64,000 bases of DNA, from NCBI RefSeq assembly GCF_002443155.1, contig NZ_CP023667.1, positions 2,232,001 to 2,296,000 on the forward strand. The letters are read 5' to 3'. Positions 18,643 to 27,226 of the stretch are shown in pieces. Position numbers and translations under genes: made by a program. A model generated the notes under the pieces. It had not been told where the DNA came from. It saw only the letters and a program-made list of their open reading frames with translations, and did not search any database. Numbering within the stretch: the stretch's first letter is position 1; every line of letters starts with the position of its first letter. Source of the DNA: Alcaligenes faecalis (GTDB lineage Bacteria > Pseudomonadota > Gammaproteobacteria > Burkholderiales > Burkholderiaceae_B).

Positions 18643-20307
18643 TTAGAAATGCCAGCGAGTCTGAACGACACGGAAACGGTTAGCGACATAGGCCGAATCC
18701 GACAGGGATGCGTTGGCGGCCGGGTTGGCGCCCGTGCCGTGGAAGTCGCTGTAGGCTGCGGTCTGGTTGATGAACACAGCGCCGGTCAGGTTCAGGGACA
18801 GGGACACGCCGGAACGCTCGGCCATGCGCTGGATCTTGGCAGTCACAGCATCATCAGTGCTGTAAGCCGACAAGGTCAGTGCGCCGTGCTCGATCACGTT
18901 GCGGCCTGCCACTTCAATGCTTTGCTCGGTCGAATCGGTTTGCACCACAAACACGATGGGGCCAAACCATTCTTGCTGGATCTCCGGCTGGTCCACACGG
19001 GCCTGCAAGACCAGCGGTGTGCGTACGCGGGCACCGGGGAATGTGGGGTGCTCCAGCGTCTGGCTGTCAGCCAGGACAGGCATGCCCAATTGGCGAGCCT
19101 GATCAATACGCTTTGCGCAAGCTTCGTTTTGCACGGCGCCGGTAATTTCAACGGCGCGGGCCGGATCGGACACCAGCTTTTGCACGGCTTGTGCCAGGCC
19201 TTGCGCCACTTCATCAAAGCTCATCACACCATCGGCAGTACGGATACCGTCGCGAGGCACATAGATGTTCTGAGGAGCGGTACACATCTGGCCGGAGTAC
19301 AGTGCAAAGGAGAAAGCCAGGTTGCGGGCAACGGCCTTGAAATCTTCAACCGAATCAATAATGACCTGGTTCACACCGGCTTTTTCGGTGTAAACCAAAG
19401 CGTGGCGGGCATTTTCTTCCAGCCAGTTACCGTTTTGGCTGCTGCCGGTAAAGTCGATCAGCTTGACAGCCTTGTTCAGTGCCAGTTGCTGTGCGGTATC
19501 TTCCGATGGCTCGTGAGCGGCCAGCAAGACCACATTAGGATTGAAACCCGCTTCGGCCAGCACTTCGCGGGCGACAGCAACGGTAATAGCCAAAGGCAGA
19601 ATCGCGCCAGGGTGCGGCTTCACAATCACGGTGTTACCGGTTGCCAGGGAAGCAAACAGGCCTGGGTAACCGTTCCAGGTCGGGAAGGTGGAGCAACCAA
19701 TCACCAGACCAATGCCACGGGGTACCACTTTGAACTGCTTCTTCATCTGGATGGGATCATGCTTGCCCTGGGGCTTGATCCAGTCGACCAGACCGGGAAT
19801 ACGGGACATTTCCTGCCAGGCATAGGCCACGGCTTCCAGCGCACGCTCCTGAGCGTGAGGGCCACCGGCCTGGAAGGCCATCATGAAACCTTGACCCGTG
19901 GTGTGCTGCACAGCGTGCGCAATCTCAAAGCTGCGCTGGTTCAAGCGATGCAGGATTTCCAGGCAGATACCAACCCAGGCTTGCGGGCCAGCGTCACGCC
20001 AACTGTCCAGCGCCAGTTGCGACTGGGCCAGCAGTTGATCCACAGGCACTTTGGGATAGCGAATGCCCAGATCAAAACCAAAAGGCGATTGCTCATTGCC
20101 CACCTCACCTTGTGCGCCTTCCAGCGTCAAAGGAAAGGCTTTGCCGCGGTAGGCTTCAAAAGCAGCCTGACCCTCCTGAGCCGCAGTTTCACCGTAGGCG
20201 CGCGGGCTGGGATTCTCAGGGTAAGCGCTCCAGAAGTTGCGCTCCAGAATGCTGCTCAGAGCCTGATCCAGCGTTGCCTGATGCGTCTTGAAAAAATCTG
20301 CTGCCAT
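18643..20307 (-). CDS. paaN: PaaN-type aldehyde dehydrogenase of the phenylacetate pathway
   Basis: A 554-residue aldehyde-dehydrogenase-superfamily protein of the PaaN type. The catalytic cysteine lies in ALYSGQMCTAPQNIYVPRDG and the cofactor region in IDFTGSSQNG. E. coli PaaZ (about 680 residues) fuses an aldehyde dehydrogenase to a MaoC-like hydrolase that opens the oxepin ring; this protein ends after the dehydrogenase, so it lacks the ring-opening domain. It is expected to oxidise the semialdehyde made after ring opening. A ring-opening hydrolase would have to be encoded elsewhere. It is preceded by a hairpin and a weak terminator after paaE. Confidence 0.9.
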   Translation of the reverse strand: MAADFFKTHQATLDQALSSILERNFWSAYPENPSPRAYGETAAQEGQAAFEAYRGKAFPLTLEGAQGEVGNEQSPFGFDLGIRYPKVPVDQLLAQSQLALDSWRDAGPQAWVGICLEILHRLNQRSFEIAHAVQHTTGQGFMMAFQAGGPHAQERALEAVAYAWQEMSRIPGLVDWIKPQGKHDPIQMKKQFKVVPRGIGLVIGCSTFPTWNGYPGLFASLATGNTVIVKPHPGAILPLAITVAVAREVLAEAGFNPNVVLLAAHEPSEDTAQQLALNKAVKLIDFTGSSQNGNWLEENARHALVYTEKAGVNQVIIDSVEDFKAVARNLAFSFALYSGQMCTAPQNIYVPRDGIRTADGVMSFDEVAQGLAQAVQKLVSDPARAVEITGAVQNEACAKRIDQARQLGMPVLADSQTLEHPTFPGARVRTPLVLQARVDQPEIQQEWFGPIVFVVQTDSTEQSIEVAGRNVIEHGALTLSAYSTDDAVTAKIQRMAERSGVSLSLNLTGAVFINQTAAYSDFHGTGANPAANASLSDSAYVANRFRVVQTRWHF

Positions 20308-20330
20308 ACAATGTGCTCCTGAAACTAGTA

Positions 20331-20389
20331 GGACGCCAAGCTGCGAAGCTGGCGTCCAGATTCTTGAAAAACCGCTATTTTGCTGCGGT
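20331..20389 (-). terminator. Weak terminator and hairpin between paaE and paaN
   Basis: Directly after the paaE stop, the minus strand reads a five-base stem ACCGC/GCGGT followed by TTTTTC (20367-20389). A second stem GGACGCC/GGCGTCC follows (20331-20357). Together they could lower transcription of paaN-G-I-K relative to paaABCDE. Confidence 0.45.
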
Positions 20390-20390
20390 C

Positions 20391-21473
20391 TTAGGTTTCC
20401 TGATCGAAGTCAATCACCACCCGGTCGGTAACCGGAAAGCTTTGGCAACTGAGCACGAAACCGCGGGCGACTTCGTAATCTTCCAGTGCAAAGTTGGCGT
20501 CCATATCCACTTCGCCCTCTACCACTTTGCAACGGCAGGTGGAACAAACCCCACCTTTACAGGAGTAAGGCAATTCCAGCCCTTGCTCCAGCGCCGCGTC
20601 CAAAATACTGCTGTTGTTCTTGCTGATGGTCAGATTGCGGGTAATGCCATCCTGAATCACGGTCAGCTCGCACTCTTCCTTGCCCGGAGCCTTGCGCGAC
20701 TCTTCGCCCGTACGCAAGGCACGTGGGCCTTTGGGAGCACCGAACAGCTCGAACTTGATCTGGGATTTTTCCAGGCCATTTTCCTGCAAGGCAGCAACCA
20801 CCTGCTCGCTCATGTCCTGGGGACCGCAGACAAAGGCCACATCCACGCTGGCGGGATCGAACCATTGCTGCATCAGCTGACGCACTTTCTCGCCGTCCAG
20901 ACGACCGTTAAAGAGGTCAATATCCTGCGTTTCCCGGCTCATGATATACACGATGGAGAAACGTTCCATATAGGTGTTTTTCAGGTCCTCGATCTCTTCG
21001 CGGAACATGATGGCCGAGGACGCGCGGTTACCGAAAAACAGCGTGAAGGTCGACTTGGGCTCGGTATCCAGCGCGGTTTTCACCAGCGACAGAATCGGGG
21101 TAATACCGCTACCGACCGCAAAGGCAGCGTAACGATGAGCCTGGCTGGGATCAAAGTCCACGGTGAAGTTGCCATCCGGCGGCATCACTTCCAGGGAAGC
21201 ACCGGCTTCCAGGTGGCTGTTGGCCCAGGTAGAAAATGCACCATCATTGACGCGCTTGATCGCCACGCGCAGCAAACGGTCGTGCGGCGCTGCACAGATC
21301 GAGTAGGAGCGGCGCAGTTCCTGGCCGTCCAGATGGGTGCGCAAGGTCAGGTACTGACCGGGGCGGAACTGAAACACATCCTGCAAATCGTCGGGCACGG
21401 TAAAGGCCACCACCACGGCGTCGCGGGTGCTGCGGGAGACCGAGGCCACAGGAAGAGAATAAAACTGACTCAT
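20391..21473 (-). CDS. paaE: Phenylacetyl-CoA epoxidase reductase subunit PaaE
   Basis: Reductase that passes electrons from NADPH through FAD and a 2Fe-2S cluster to the PaaABC oxygenase. About 360 residues: an FAD domain with RSYSIC, a nucleotide domain with GSGITPILSL and CGPQDM, and a C-terminal plant-type ferredoxin domain with CKGGVCSTCRCK. The ATG at 21473 lies just after the paaD stop (TAG, four bases, ATG). The frame upstream of it overlaps paaD and was not used. Confidence 0.96.
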   Translation of the reverse strand: MSQFYSLPVASVSRSTRDAVVVAFTVPDDLQDVFQFRPGQYLTLRTHLDGQELRRSYSICAAPHDRLLRVAIKRVNDGAFSTWANSHLEAGASLEVMPPDGNFTVDFDPSQAHRYAAFAVGSGITPILSLVKTALDTEPKSTFTLFFGNRASSAIMFREEIEDLKNTYMERFSIVYIMSRETQDIDLFNGRLDGEKVRQLMQQWFDPASVDVAFVCGPQDMSEQVVAALQENGLEKSQIKFELFGAPKGPRALRTGEESRKAPGKEECELTVIQDGITRNLTISKNNSSILDAALEQGLELPYSCKGGVCSTCRCKVVEGEVDMDANFALEDYEVARGFVLSCQSFPVTDRVVIDFDQET

Positions 21474-21477
21474 AGGA

Positions 21478-21978
21478 CTAATGCGCCTTAAAGTAATCGA
21501 ATGGTTCACCGCAGCTGATGCAGCGATACAGCGCTTTACAGGGTGTGGAGCCAAACTGGCTGATCACCCGTGTATGCGTGGAGCCGCATTGAGGACAGGC
21601 CACCACGGGCGCCTCGGGCTGACGCAGCAAACCAGAAATATCAACCGCACTTTGGGCCGGAGGAGCGATACCGTAGTCGCGCAAGGCCAGCTTGCCCTGC
21701 TCGCTCATCCAATCGGTCGTCCAGGCCGGTGACAACTTCGTATCCACCCGAACCTGCTCGATACCGGCCTGTTGCAAGGCCTGTTCAATCGAGTGGCTCA
21801 TCTCGTACATCGCCGGACAACCGGAGTAGGTCGGTGTGATGGTGACCACACACACGCCCTGCTCCCAACTCACGTCACGCACAATGCCCAGGTCCAGCAA
21901 GGAGATCACGGGGATCTCCGGATCTGGAACCGTGGCCAATACTTGCATGACCTGCTCGGTGCTCCAGGTCTGTGTCAT
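21478..21978 (-). CDS. paaD: Phenylacetyl-CoA epoxidase maturation protein PaaD
   Basis: A 166-residue protein of the MIP18/SufT-like type needed for epoxidase function, probably by helping assemble its iron-sulfur or metal centre. The N-terminal domain has VPDPEIPVISLLDLGIV and TYSGCPAM, the conserved core with a cysteine. The C-terminal zinc-ribbon carries CPQCGSTHTR and CISCGEPFDYFK, characteristic of PaaD. Its start is five bases after the paaC stop. Confidence 0.94.
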   Translation of the reverse strand: MTQTWSTEQVMQVLATVPDPEIPVISLLDLGIVRDVSWEQGVCVVTITPTYSGCPAMYEMSHSIEQALQQAGIEQVRVDTKLSPAWTTDWMSEQGKLALRDYGIAPPAQSAVDISGLLRQPEAPVVACPQCGSTHTRVISQFGSTPCKALYRCISCGEPFDYFKAH

Positions 21979-21983
21979 GGCGA

Positions 21984-22748
21984 TCACCAAGTGGCGTCGG
22001 GATACATACGTGGCAGATGCTGCATTTCTGCCAACAGAAACCCTAACGCTTCTGTGTGACGGCCTTGCGGGCCACCACGGTAGGCCTTGTGCTGAGCATC
22101 CTGTTCGGCCGGGCAACGCAGGGTCGCGCGCTCCAGCGCATTCTGGATGTATTCCAGGCAAGGCTGCCACAGGCTGGCCATCAAAGGCACGGCCTGACGC
22201 TGGGCCAGTTCCTCGGTGACTTCGTCATCCAGGAACAGCTCGCCCAGGTAGAACCAGGCATCATCAATCGCTTTTTGCATGCGCTTGTGGCTTTCCGGGG
22301 TACCGTCACCCAGGCGCACGATCAAGTCGGTCGAGCGACGCAAGTGATACAGCACTTCCTTATGCGCCTTCTGGGCAATTTCGCGAATCTGCTCATCGCT
22401 GGATTCGATCAACTGCTCCAGCAGGAAGCAATGCCAGGCATCAAACAGGAACTGACGTGCCAGCGTGTCGCCGTAGTGGCCATTCTCGCGCTCCACCAAC
22501 AAGTAGTTGGTGTACTCGTGAACATCACGGTGATAGGCCAGACGATCTTCGTCACGGCCCTGGCCTTCGGTTTCGCCAGCCAGAGTCAGCCACATGCGGG
22601 CCTGACCCAACAAGTCCAGTGCGGTGTTGGCACAGGCCAGCTCTTCTTCCAGAGCCGGGCCGTGGCCAGTCCACTCACCCAGACGCTGGGCCAGCACCAG
22701 GGTGGAATCGCCCATGCGCAGGGCGTAAGAAAACAGGGCTTTATCCAT
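21984..22748 (-). CDS. paaC: Phenylacetyl-CoA epoxidase structural subunit PaaC
   Basis: Structural partner of the catalytic PaaA in the multicomponent oxygenase that epoxidises the CoA-activated aromatic ring. The 254-residue, mostly helical protein has a ferritin-like fold but without the full di-iron ligand set; DSTLVLAQRLGEW near the start and ARQFLFDAWHCFLLEQL are recognisable. It lies eight bases after paaB and five before paaD, as expected for one transcript. Confidence 0.95.
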   Translation of the reverse strand: MDKALFSYALRMGDSTLVLAQRLGEWTGHGPALEEELACANTALDLLGQARMWLTLAGETEGQGRDEDRLAYHRDVHEYTNYLLVERENGHYGDTLARQFLFDAWHCFLLEQLIESSDEQIREIAQKAHKEVLYHLRRSTDLIVRLGDGTPESHKRMQKAIDDAWFYLGELFLDDEVTEELAQRQAVPLMASLWQPCLEYIQNALERATLRCPAEQDAQHKAYRGGPQGRHTEALGFLLAEMQHLPRMYPDATW

Positions 22749-22756
22749 GCCGGTTC

Positions 22757-23041
22757 CTACATATTGATGCCGTCAGGCATAGGGAAAAAAGTAGGGTGAC
22801 GGTAGACCTTGGTATTGGAAGGCTCGAACAGCGGGCCTTTGTCACCAGGGCTGGAGGCAGCGATATCGGCTGCACGCACGACCCAGATGCTCACGCCTTC
22901 ATTACGGCGGGTATACACATCACGGGCATTGTTGATGGCCATTTCGGCGTCCGGAGCGTGCAGGCTGCCTACGTGCTTGTGGGCCAGGCCGTGCTGGCTG
23001 CGAATGAAAACTTCCCACAGGGGCCAATCGTTCTTGCTCAT
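22757..23041 (-). CDS. paaB: Phenylacetyl-CoA epoxidase subunit PaaB
   Basis: A 94-residue subunit bridging PaaA-PaaC heterodimers. It starts MSKNDWPLWEVFIRSQHGLAHKHVGSLHA in a pattern typical of PaaB (WPLWEVF, followed by HKHVGSLHA), and ends at an FPMPDGINM segment. Length is in the normal range of about 95. The longer upstream frame lacks similarity. A 94-base gap with two stable hairpins separates it from paaA. Confidence 0.95.
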   Translation of the reverse strand: MSKNDWPLWEVFIRSQHGLAHKHVGSLHAPDAEMAINNARDVYTRRNEGVSIWVVRAADIAASSPGDKGPLFEPSNTKVYRHPTFFPMPDGINM

Positions 23042-23061
23042 AACTGAAAATTCCTTGCTGT

Positions 23062-23122
23062 GCAGCCGCGCTGTCCAAGCGCTGGCTGCGAATCGGATCG
23101 AATCAGAAACCGTGCCGGTTTC
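23062..23122 (-). other. Two hairpins between paaA and paaB
   Basis: GCAGCC-GCGCT at 23062-23072 pairs with AGCGC-t-GGCTGC at 23078-23089 (11 pairs, one bulge, five-base loop). A second stem GAAACCG/CGGTTTC spans 23106-23122. Neither has a T run, so mRNA processing or stability control is more likely than termination. Confidence 0.5.
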
Positions 23123-23135
23123 CTGGCCTTCTTGA

Positions 23136-24128
23136 TCAAGCCACCTTGCGGACGGCTTCCTGCTTTTGGGCATGTGCATCCAGTGCATCACGGAACCAGG
23201 CGCCGTTCTCGTGGGCCTGAACCCGGGCTTCGAGTCGCTCACGATTACAGGGACCATTGCCCTTGATCACTGCCCAGAATTCTTCCCAGTCGATCTCGCC
23301 AAAATCGTAATGACCGCGCTCTTCGTTCCAGCGCAGATCAGGATCAGGAATGGTCAGACCCAGATACTCGGCCTGAGGCACGGTCTGGTCCACCATCTTC
23401 TGGCGCAGCTCGTCGTTGGAAAACAGCTTGATTTTCCACTGCATGGACTGGGCGCTGTTGGTGGAGTCCGCATCCGAAGGACCGAACATCATCAAGGCAG
23501 GCCACCACCAACGGTTGATGGAGTCCTGAACCATGGCCTTTTGCTCGGGTGTACCGTGCAGGCACATCTGGATCAACAGGTCGTAACCCTGGCGCTGGTG
23601 GAAGGACTCTTCTTTACACACGCGCACCATGGCACGGGCGTAAGGGCCGTAGGAGCAGCGGCACAGCGGAATCTGGTTGATGATGGCCGAGCCGTCGACC
23701 AGCCAGCCGATCATGCCGATGTCAGCCCAGTTCAATGTTGGGTAGTTAAAAATACTGGAGTACTTGGCTTTGCCCGACAGCAGATCGTCGACCAGCTTGT
23801 CACGGCTTACGCCCAGCGTTTCGGCAGCGCTGTACAGGTACAGACCGTGACCGGCCTCGTCCTGCACCTTGGCCATCAGGATGGCTTTGCGCTTGAGCGA
23901 AGGGGCGCGGGTAATCCAGTTACCTTCGGGCAGCATCCCGACAACCTCGGAGTGCGCGTGCTGAGAAATCTGGCGCACCAAGGTTTTGCGATAGGCTTCG
24001 GGCATCCAGTCCCTGGCTTCGATGCGGACACCCTCATCGATGCGCTCTTGGAACCGACGTTCTTCGTCGGACATCTGCTCGATATCCTGGACCTGCTTGA
24101 CGCCTGTCTCTACAAGTTGTGCATACAT
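23136..24128 (-). CDS. paaA: Phenylacetyl-CoA epoxidase catalytic subunit PaaA
   Basis: Di-iron oxygenase subunit that inserts one oxygen atom into phenylacetyl-CoA. The protein (330 residues) has the ferritin-like metal ligand helices with [13 protein letters not shown] and [14 protein letters not shown], giving the ExxH pattern twice. The ATG at 24128 is favoured because GGGGA lies six bases upstream; an ATG at 24134 is too close to that site. It is the first gene of the operon and has a strong promoter upstream. Confidence 0.96.
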   Translation of the reverse strand: MYAQLVETGVKQVQDIEQMSDEERRFQERIDEGVRIEARDWMPEAYRKTLVRQISQHAHSEVVGMLPEGNWITRAPSLKRKAILMAKVQDEAGHGLYLYSAAETLGVSRDKLVDDLLSGKAKYSSIFNYPTLNWADIGMIGWLVDGSAIINQIPLCRCSYGPYARAMVRVCKEESFHQRQGYDLLIQMCLHGTPEQKAMVQDSINRWWWPALMMFGPSDADSTNSAQSMQWKIKLFSNDELRQKMVDQTVPQAEYLGLTIPDPDLRWNEERGHYDFGEIDWEEFWAVIKGNGPCNRERLEARVQAHENGAWFRDALDAHAQKQEAVRKVA

Positions 24129-24160
24129 GACCATCCCCGGTAAGAGTGCTGAAAGCGCCC

Positions 24161-24226
24161 AAACAAATTTTGTTTCGACGCAAACCATATACACTTCATT
24201 ATTTAATACGAAAAATGTGATGTCAA
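24161..24226 (-). promoter_or_regulatory. Promoter and candidate operator of the paa operon
   Basis: On the minus strand TTGACA (24221-24226), a 17-base spacer and AATAAT (24198-24203) form a near-consensus sigma70 promoter with a start near 24191. A perfect palindrome AAACAAA-n-TTTGTTT at 24161-24175 lies about 16-30 bases after that start, where a repressor could block transcription. The regulator gene is not in the window. Confidence 0.7.
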
Positions 24227-24284
24227 TCGCAAATCCGTATCATATGGCCCCAGAACAGATACTTTAAGGGTAAATACTTAGACA

Positions 24285-24324
24285 TAAAAAAACCGAGGAG
24301 CGACAAATCGCTATCCTCGGTTTT
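24285..24324 (-). terminator. Intrinsic terminator downstream of orn
   Basis: Stem AACCGAGGA/TCCTCGGTT with an inner GCGA/TCGC pairing and a run of T on the minus strand. It lies about 95 bases after the orn stop and insulates the paa promoter. Confidence 0.75.
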
Positions 24325-24416
24325 GATCCTGCCAATGCGCCCCCACATAAAGCATGCAGCCCGATCACGGAGCTTGCCGGGGCCAGCGTAACACCCGCCT
24401 GGCCTGCCCTTCCCGT

Positions 24417-24962
24417 TTACAGACGGATGAAGTGCTCGCGGTAGTGTTTCAGCTCGTCAATGGACTCGTAAATATCGGCCAAGGCCTCGTGGCGGCTTTG
24501 CTTGACGAAACTTTTAACCACTTCTGGCTTCCAACGCAAAGCCAGCTCTTTGAGCGTGCTGACATCCAGATTGCGGTAATGGAAGAAGGCTTCCAGACGG
24601 GGCATGTAGCGGTACATGAAACGGCGGTCCTGGCTGATGGTGTTGCCGCACAAAGGCGATTTGCCAGCCGGTACGTGCTCTTTCAGGAACTCCAGCAACT
24701 GATCTTCGGCCTGCGCTTCAGTCAGGGTGGAAGCTTTGACCTTGTCGATCAGGCCGCTGCGGCCATGCGTCCCCTTGTTCCAGGCGTCCATGCCGTCGAG
24801 CAAGGCATTGCTTTGATGAACCACCAGAACCGGGCCTTCGGCCACCAGAGTCAAATCTGCTTCTGTTACCACGACCGCAACTTCGATGATGCGCTCTTTG
24901 TCCGGATCCAGTCCTGTCATCTCCATATCGAGCCAGACCAGACGCTGTGTATGAACCGCCAT
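24417..24962 (-). CDS. orn: Oligoribonuclease
   Basis: Degrades very short RNAs (2-5 nucleotides), including pGpG from cyclic-di-GMP turnover. About 181 residues with DEDDh exonuclease motifs: [22 protein letters not shown] at the start, the middle Asp region near [15 protein letters not shown], and a C-terminal [14 protein letters not shown]. The ATG at 24962 follows GAGGA at nine bases; the upstream ATG at 24986 would place that site inside the gene. It is divergent from the M48 protease gene. Confidence 0.95.
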   Translation of the reverse strand: MAVHTQRLVWLDMEMTGLDPDKERIIEVAVVVTEADLTLVAEGPVLVVHQSNALLDGMDAWNKGTHGRSGLIDKVKASTLTEAQAEDQLLEFLKEHVPAGKSPLCGNTISQDRRFMYRYMPRLEAFFHYRNLDVSTLKELALRWKPEVVKSFVKQSRHEALADIYESIDELKHYREHFIRL

Positions 24963-25005
24963 ATAATCATTCCTCAAAACGCCCATTTTACATATAGCCG
25001 CCTAC

Positions 25006-26253
25006 ATGCTGACTTTGTTGTTCATTATCTTTCTGCTTGCAGACGTTTTGCTGCGCTTTTATTTAGGCCTGCGGCAGATCCGGCACGTTTATCGTCATCA
25101 GAACGAGGTGCCTGCCGAATTTTCCGAACGCATTGGTCTGCATAGCCATCAACGCGCTGCACGTTACACCATCGCACGCACCCGGCTGGGTTTGAGCGAA
25201 CGCCTGGTCGAAGCCCTGGTGCTGCTGGGCTTTACGCTGCTGGGCGGTCTGCAATGGCTGGATGTCACGCTGGGCAACTGGATCAGCCATGAACTGCTGC
25301 GTCAGCTGGCCCTGATTGGCGCAGTCCTGGCGATTATGGGTGTCGTGGGCCTGCCTTTTGCCTGGTATCGCAAATTTGTGCTGGAAGCGCGCTTTGGCTT
25401 TAACCGCATGAAGCCCGCGCTGTTCTTTGCCGACACCGCCAAAACACTGGTGATCGTCCTGATTCTGGGCACACCCTTGTGCGCCGCCCTGCTCGGCCTG
25501 ATGGCTTGGGCTGGCCCCTCCTGGCCCTGGTACGGCTGGGGTCTGTGGCTGGTTTTCAATCTGCTGGTACTGTGGCTATACCCGCGCGTTATCGCCCCCA
25601 TTTTCAATACCTTCAAACCGCTGGAAGATACCAGCCTGCGCGAGCGCATCAATGCCCTGGCGCAGCGTTGCGGCTTTCAGACCAATGGCTTGTATGTGAT
25701 GGATGGCTCGCGCCGCTCCGCCCATGGCAATGCGTACTTCACCGGCCTGGGTCGCCAAAAGCGCATCGTGTTTTTTGATACCTTGCTGAACAAGCTGCAG
25801 CCCGAGGAAGTGGAAGCCGTGCTGGCGCATGAGCTGGGCCACTTCAAGCATCGCCATATCCAACGTCGCCTGCTGATCAGCGTGGTCACGTCCCTGATCT
25901 TTTTTCTGCTGGCTGGTTGGGCCTGGGGCAAGGTGGGCTTTTATACTGGGCTGGGTGTGATTCCCCAGTTAGGTCGCCCTAACGACGCCCTGGCCCTGAT
26001 CCTGTTCTTTATGGTGGTGCCTACCTTCACCTTCTGGATGGGCCCCTTGAGCGCCCTGCTCTCGCGCCGGGACGAATATCAGGCCGACAGCTTTGCCGCC
26101 CAGCACAGTCAGGCCCAGGACTTGATCAGCGCCTTGCTCAAGCTCTATAACGACAATGCCGCAACCCTGACGCCCGACCCTATGCATTCCGCCTTTTACG
26201 ATAGCCACCCCAACGCGATCGATCGCATTCGACACCTGAAAAGCCTGGCATGA
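25006..26253 (+). CDS. M48-family membrane metallopeptidase (Ste24/CAAX protease-like)
   Basis: A 415-residue membrane zinc protease. The catalytic motif HELGHFKHRH lies near residue 283 and the third zinc ligand glutamate in DEYQADSFAAQHS near 350. At least six hydrophobic helices surround it. Length and N-terminal helices match the Ste24/CAAX prenyl protease 1-like bacterial group better than the shorter HtpX (about 290). The bacterial role is probably membrane-protein quality control. Its stop overlaps the rsgA start (ATGA). Confidence 0.93.
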   Translation: MLTLLFIIFLLADVLLRFYLGLRQIRHVYRHQNEVPAEFSERIGLHSHQRAARYTIARTRLGLSERLVEALVLLGFTLLGGLQWLDVTLGNWISHELLRQLALIGAVLAIMGVVGLPFAWYRKFVLEARFGFNRMKPALFFADTAKTLVIVLILGTPLCAALLGLMAWAGPSWPWYGWGLWLVFNLLVLWLYPRVIAPIFNTFKPLEDTSLRERINALAQRCGFQTNGLYVMDGSRRSAHGNAYFTGLGRQKRIVFFDTLLNKLQPEEVEAVLAHELGHFKHRHIQRRLLISVVTSLIFFLLAGWAWGKVGFYTGLGVIPQLGRPNDALALILFFMVVPTFTFWMGPLSALLSRRDEYQADSFAAQHSQAQDLISALLKLYNDNAATLTPDPMHSAFYDSHPNAIDRIRHLKSLA

Positions 26254-27149
26254 CATCTAAATACATTAGCGGTCTGGTGACCGCCGCCCACGGTCGCCAC
26301 TACTTTGTCGAGCTGCCGGATGGCGAAACCATCAAATGCTTTCCACGTGGAAAAAAAGCCGGGATAGCCGTTGGTGATCAAGTCGATGTGCTGATGCAGG
26401 CCAAAGGAGAAGGCTCTATTGAGGCAGTGCAGGAACGGCGCAATCTGCTGTATCGCTCTGACGACTTCCGCACCAAGCAGTTTGCCGCCAATATTGATCA
26501 GCTTCTGATTGTGGTGGCACCGGAACCCGTTTACTCCGAAGACTTGCTGGGGCGCGCCCTGGTCGCAGCCTGGAGTGTGGATATTGAGCCGGTAATTATT
26601 CTGAACAAGGCTGATCTGGGCACTCACCTGGAACGCGCACGCGCCAAGCTGGCCCCTATCGCCGCTCTGGGCGTGCCTATTCTGGAAATGGTGGCACTGG
26701 AGCCAGAACAAACACGGCAAGCCCTGGCTCCCTGGCTGGCGAACAAACGCACTTTACTGCTGGGGCAAAGCGGCATGGGTAAATCCACCCTGCTCAATGC
26801 CCTGGTCCCGGATGCAGGCGCACTGACCCAGGAATATTCGCAAGCCTTGGGCGCGGGCCGACACACGACCACCAGCACCCGCCTGTATCACCTGCCCAAT
26901 AGTGGCGACCTGATCGACAGCCCCGGTTTCCAGGCCTTTGGTCTGTCGCATATGACACAGGAAGATATTGCGCATGGCTTTCCCGATTTCCGGAAAGCCG
27001 TGGAGTCCTGTCGCTTTTATAACTGCACCCACCGGCATGAACCCGGCTGTGGAGTGCTGGCGGCCATCGAAGCAGGCAGCATTCACCCCGAGCGTCACGC
27101 GCTGTACCAGCGCTTGCTGGCCGAGCACGAAAACAAACCACGTTATTAA
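26250..27149 (+). CDS. rsgA: Ribosome small-subunit-dependent GTPase A
   Basis: Late 30S ribosome assembly GTPase of 299 residues. An N-terminal OB domain is followed by a circularly permuted GTPase: the G4 motif NKADL comes first (about residue 114), then the P-loop GQSGMGKSTLLNAL (about 172), a G2-like TTSTR and DSPGFQ. The C-terminal zinc site is CRFYNCTHRHEPGC. Translational coupling with the M48 gene is indicated by the four-base overlap. Orn, the protease and rsgA neighbour one another in many betaproteobacteria. Confidence 0.96.
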   Translation: MTSKYISGLVTAAHGRHYFVELPDGETIKCFPRGKKAGIAVGDQVDVLMQAKGEGSIEAVQERRNLLYRSDDFRTKQFAANIDQLLIVVAPEPVYSEDLLGRALVAAWSVDIEPVIILNKADLGTHLERARAKLAPIAALGVPILEMVALEPEQTRQALAPWLANKRTLLLGQSGMGKSTLLNALVPDAGALTQEYSQALGAGRHTTTSTRLYHLPNSGDLIDSPGFQAFGLSHMTQEDIAHGFPDFRKAVESCRFYNCTHRHEPGCGVLAAIEAGSIHPERHALYQRLLAEHENKPRY

Positions 27150-27157
27150 GGGAACCA

Positions 27158-27182
27158 GGGGCGAAGCAAAACGCCCTTTTTT
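27158..27182 (+). terminator. Intrinsic terminator of rsgA
   Basis: Stem GGGCG/CGCCC with a short loop and a run of six T lies nine bases after the rsgA stop. Confidence 0.75.
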
Positions 27183-27226
27183 GTGAGGGCGGGATACGCT
27201 GCAAAGCGCCCGTCTGTCAGGCCGAA

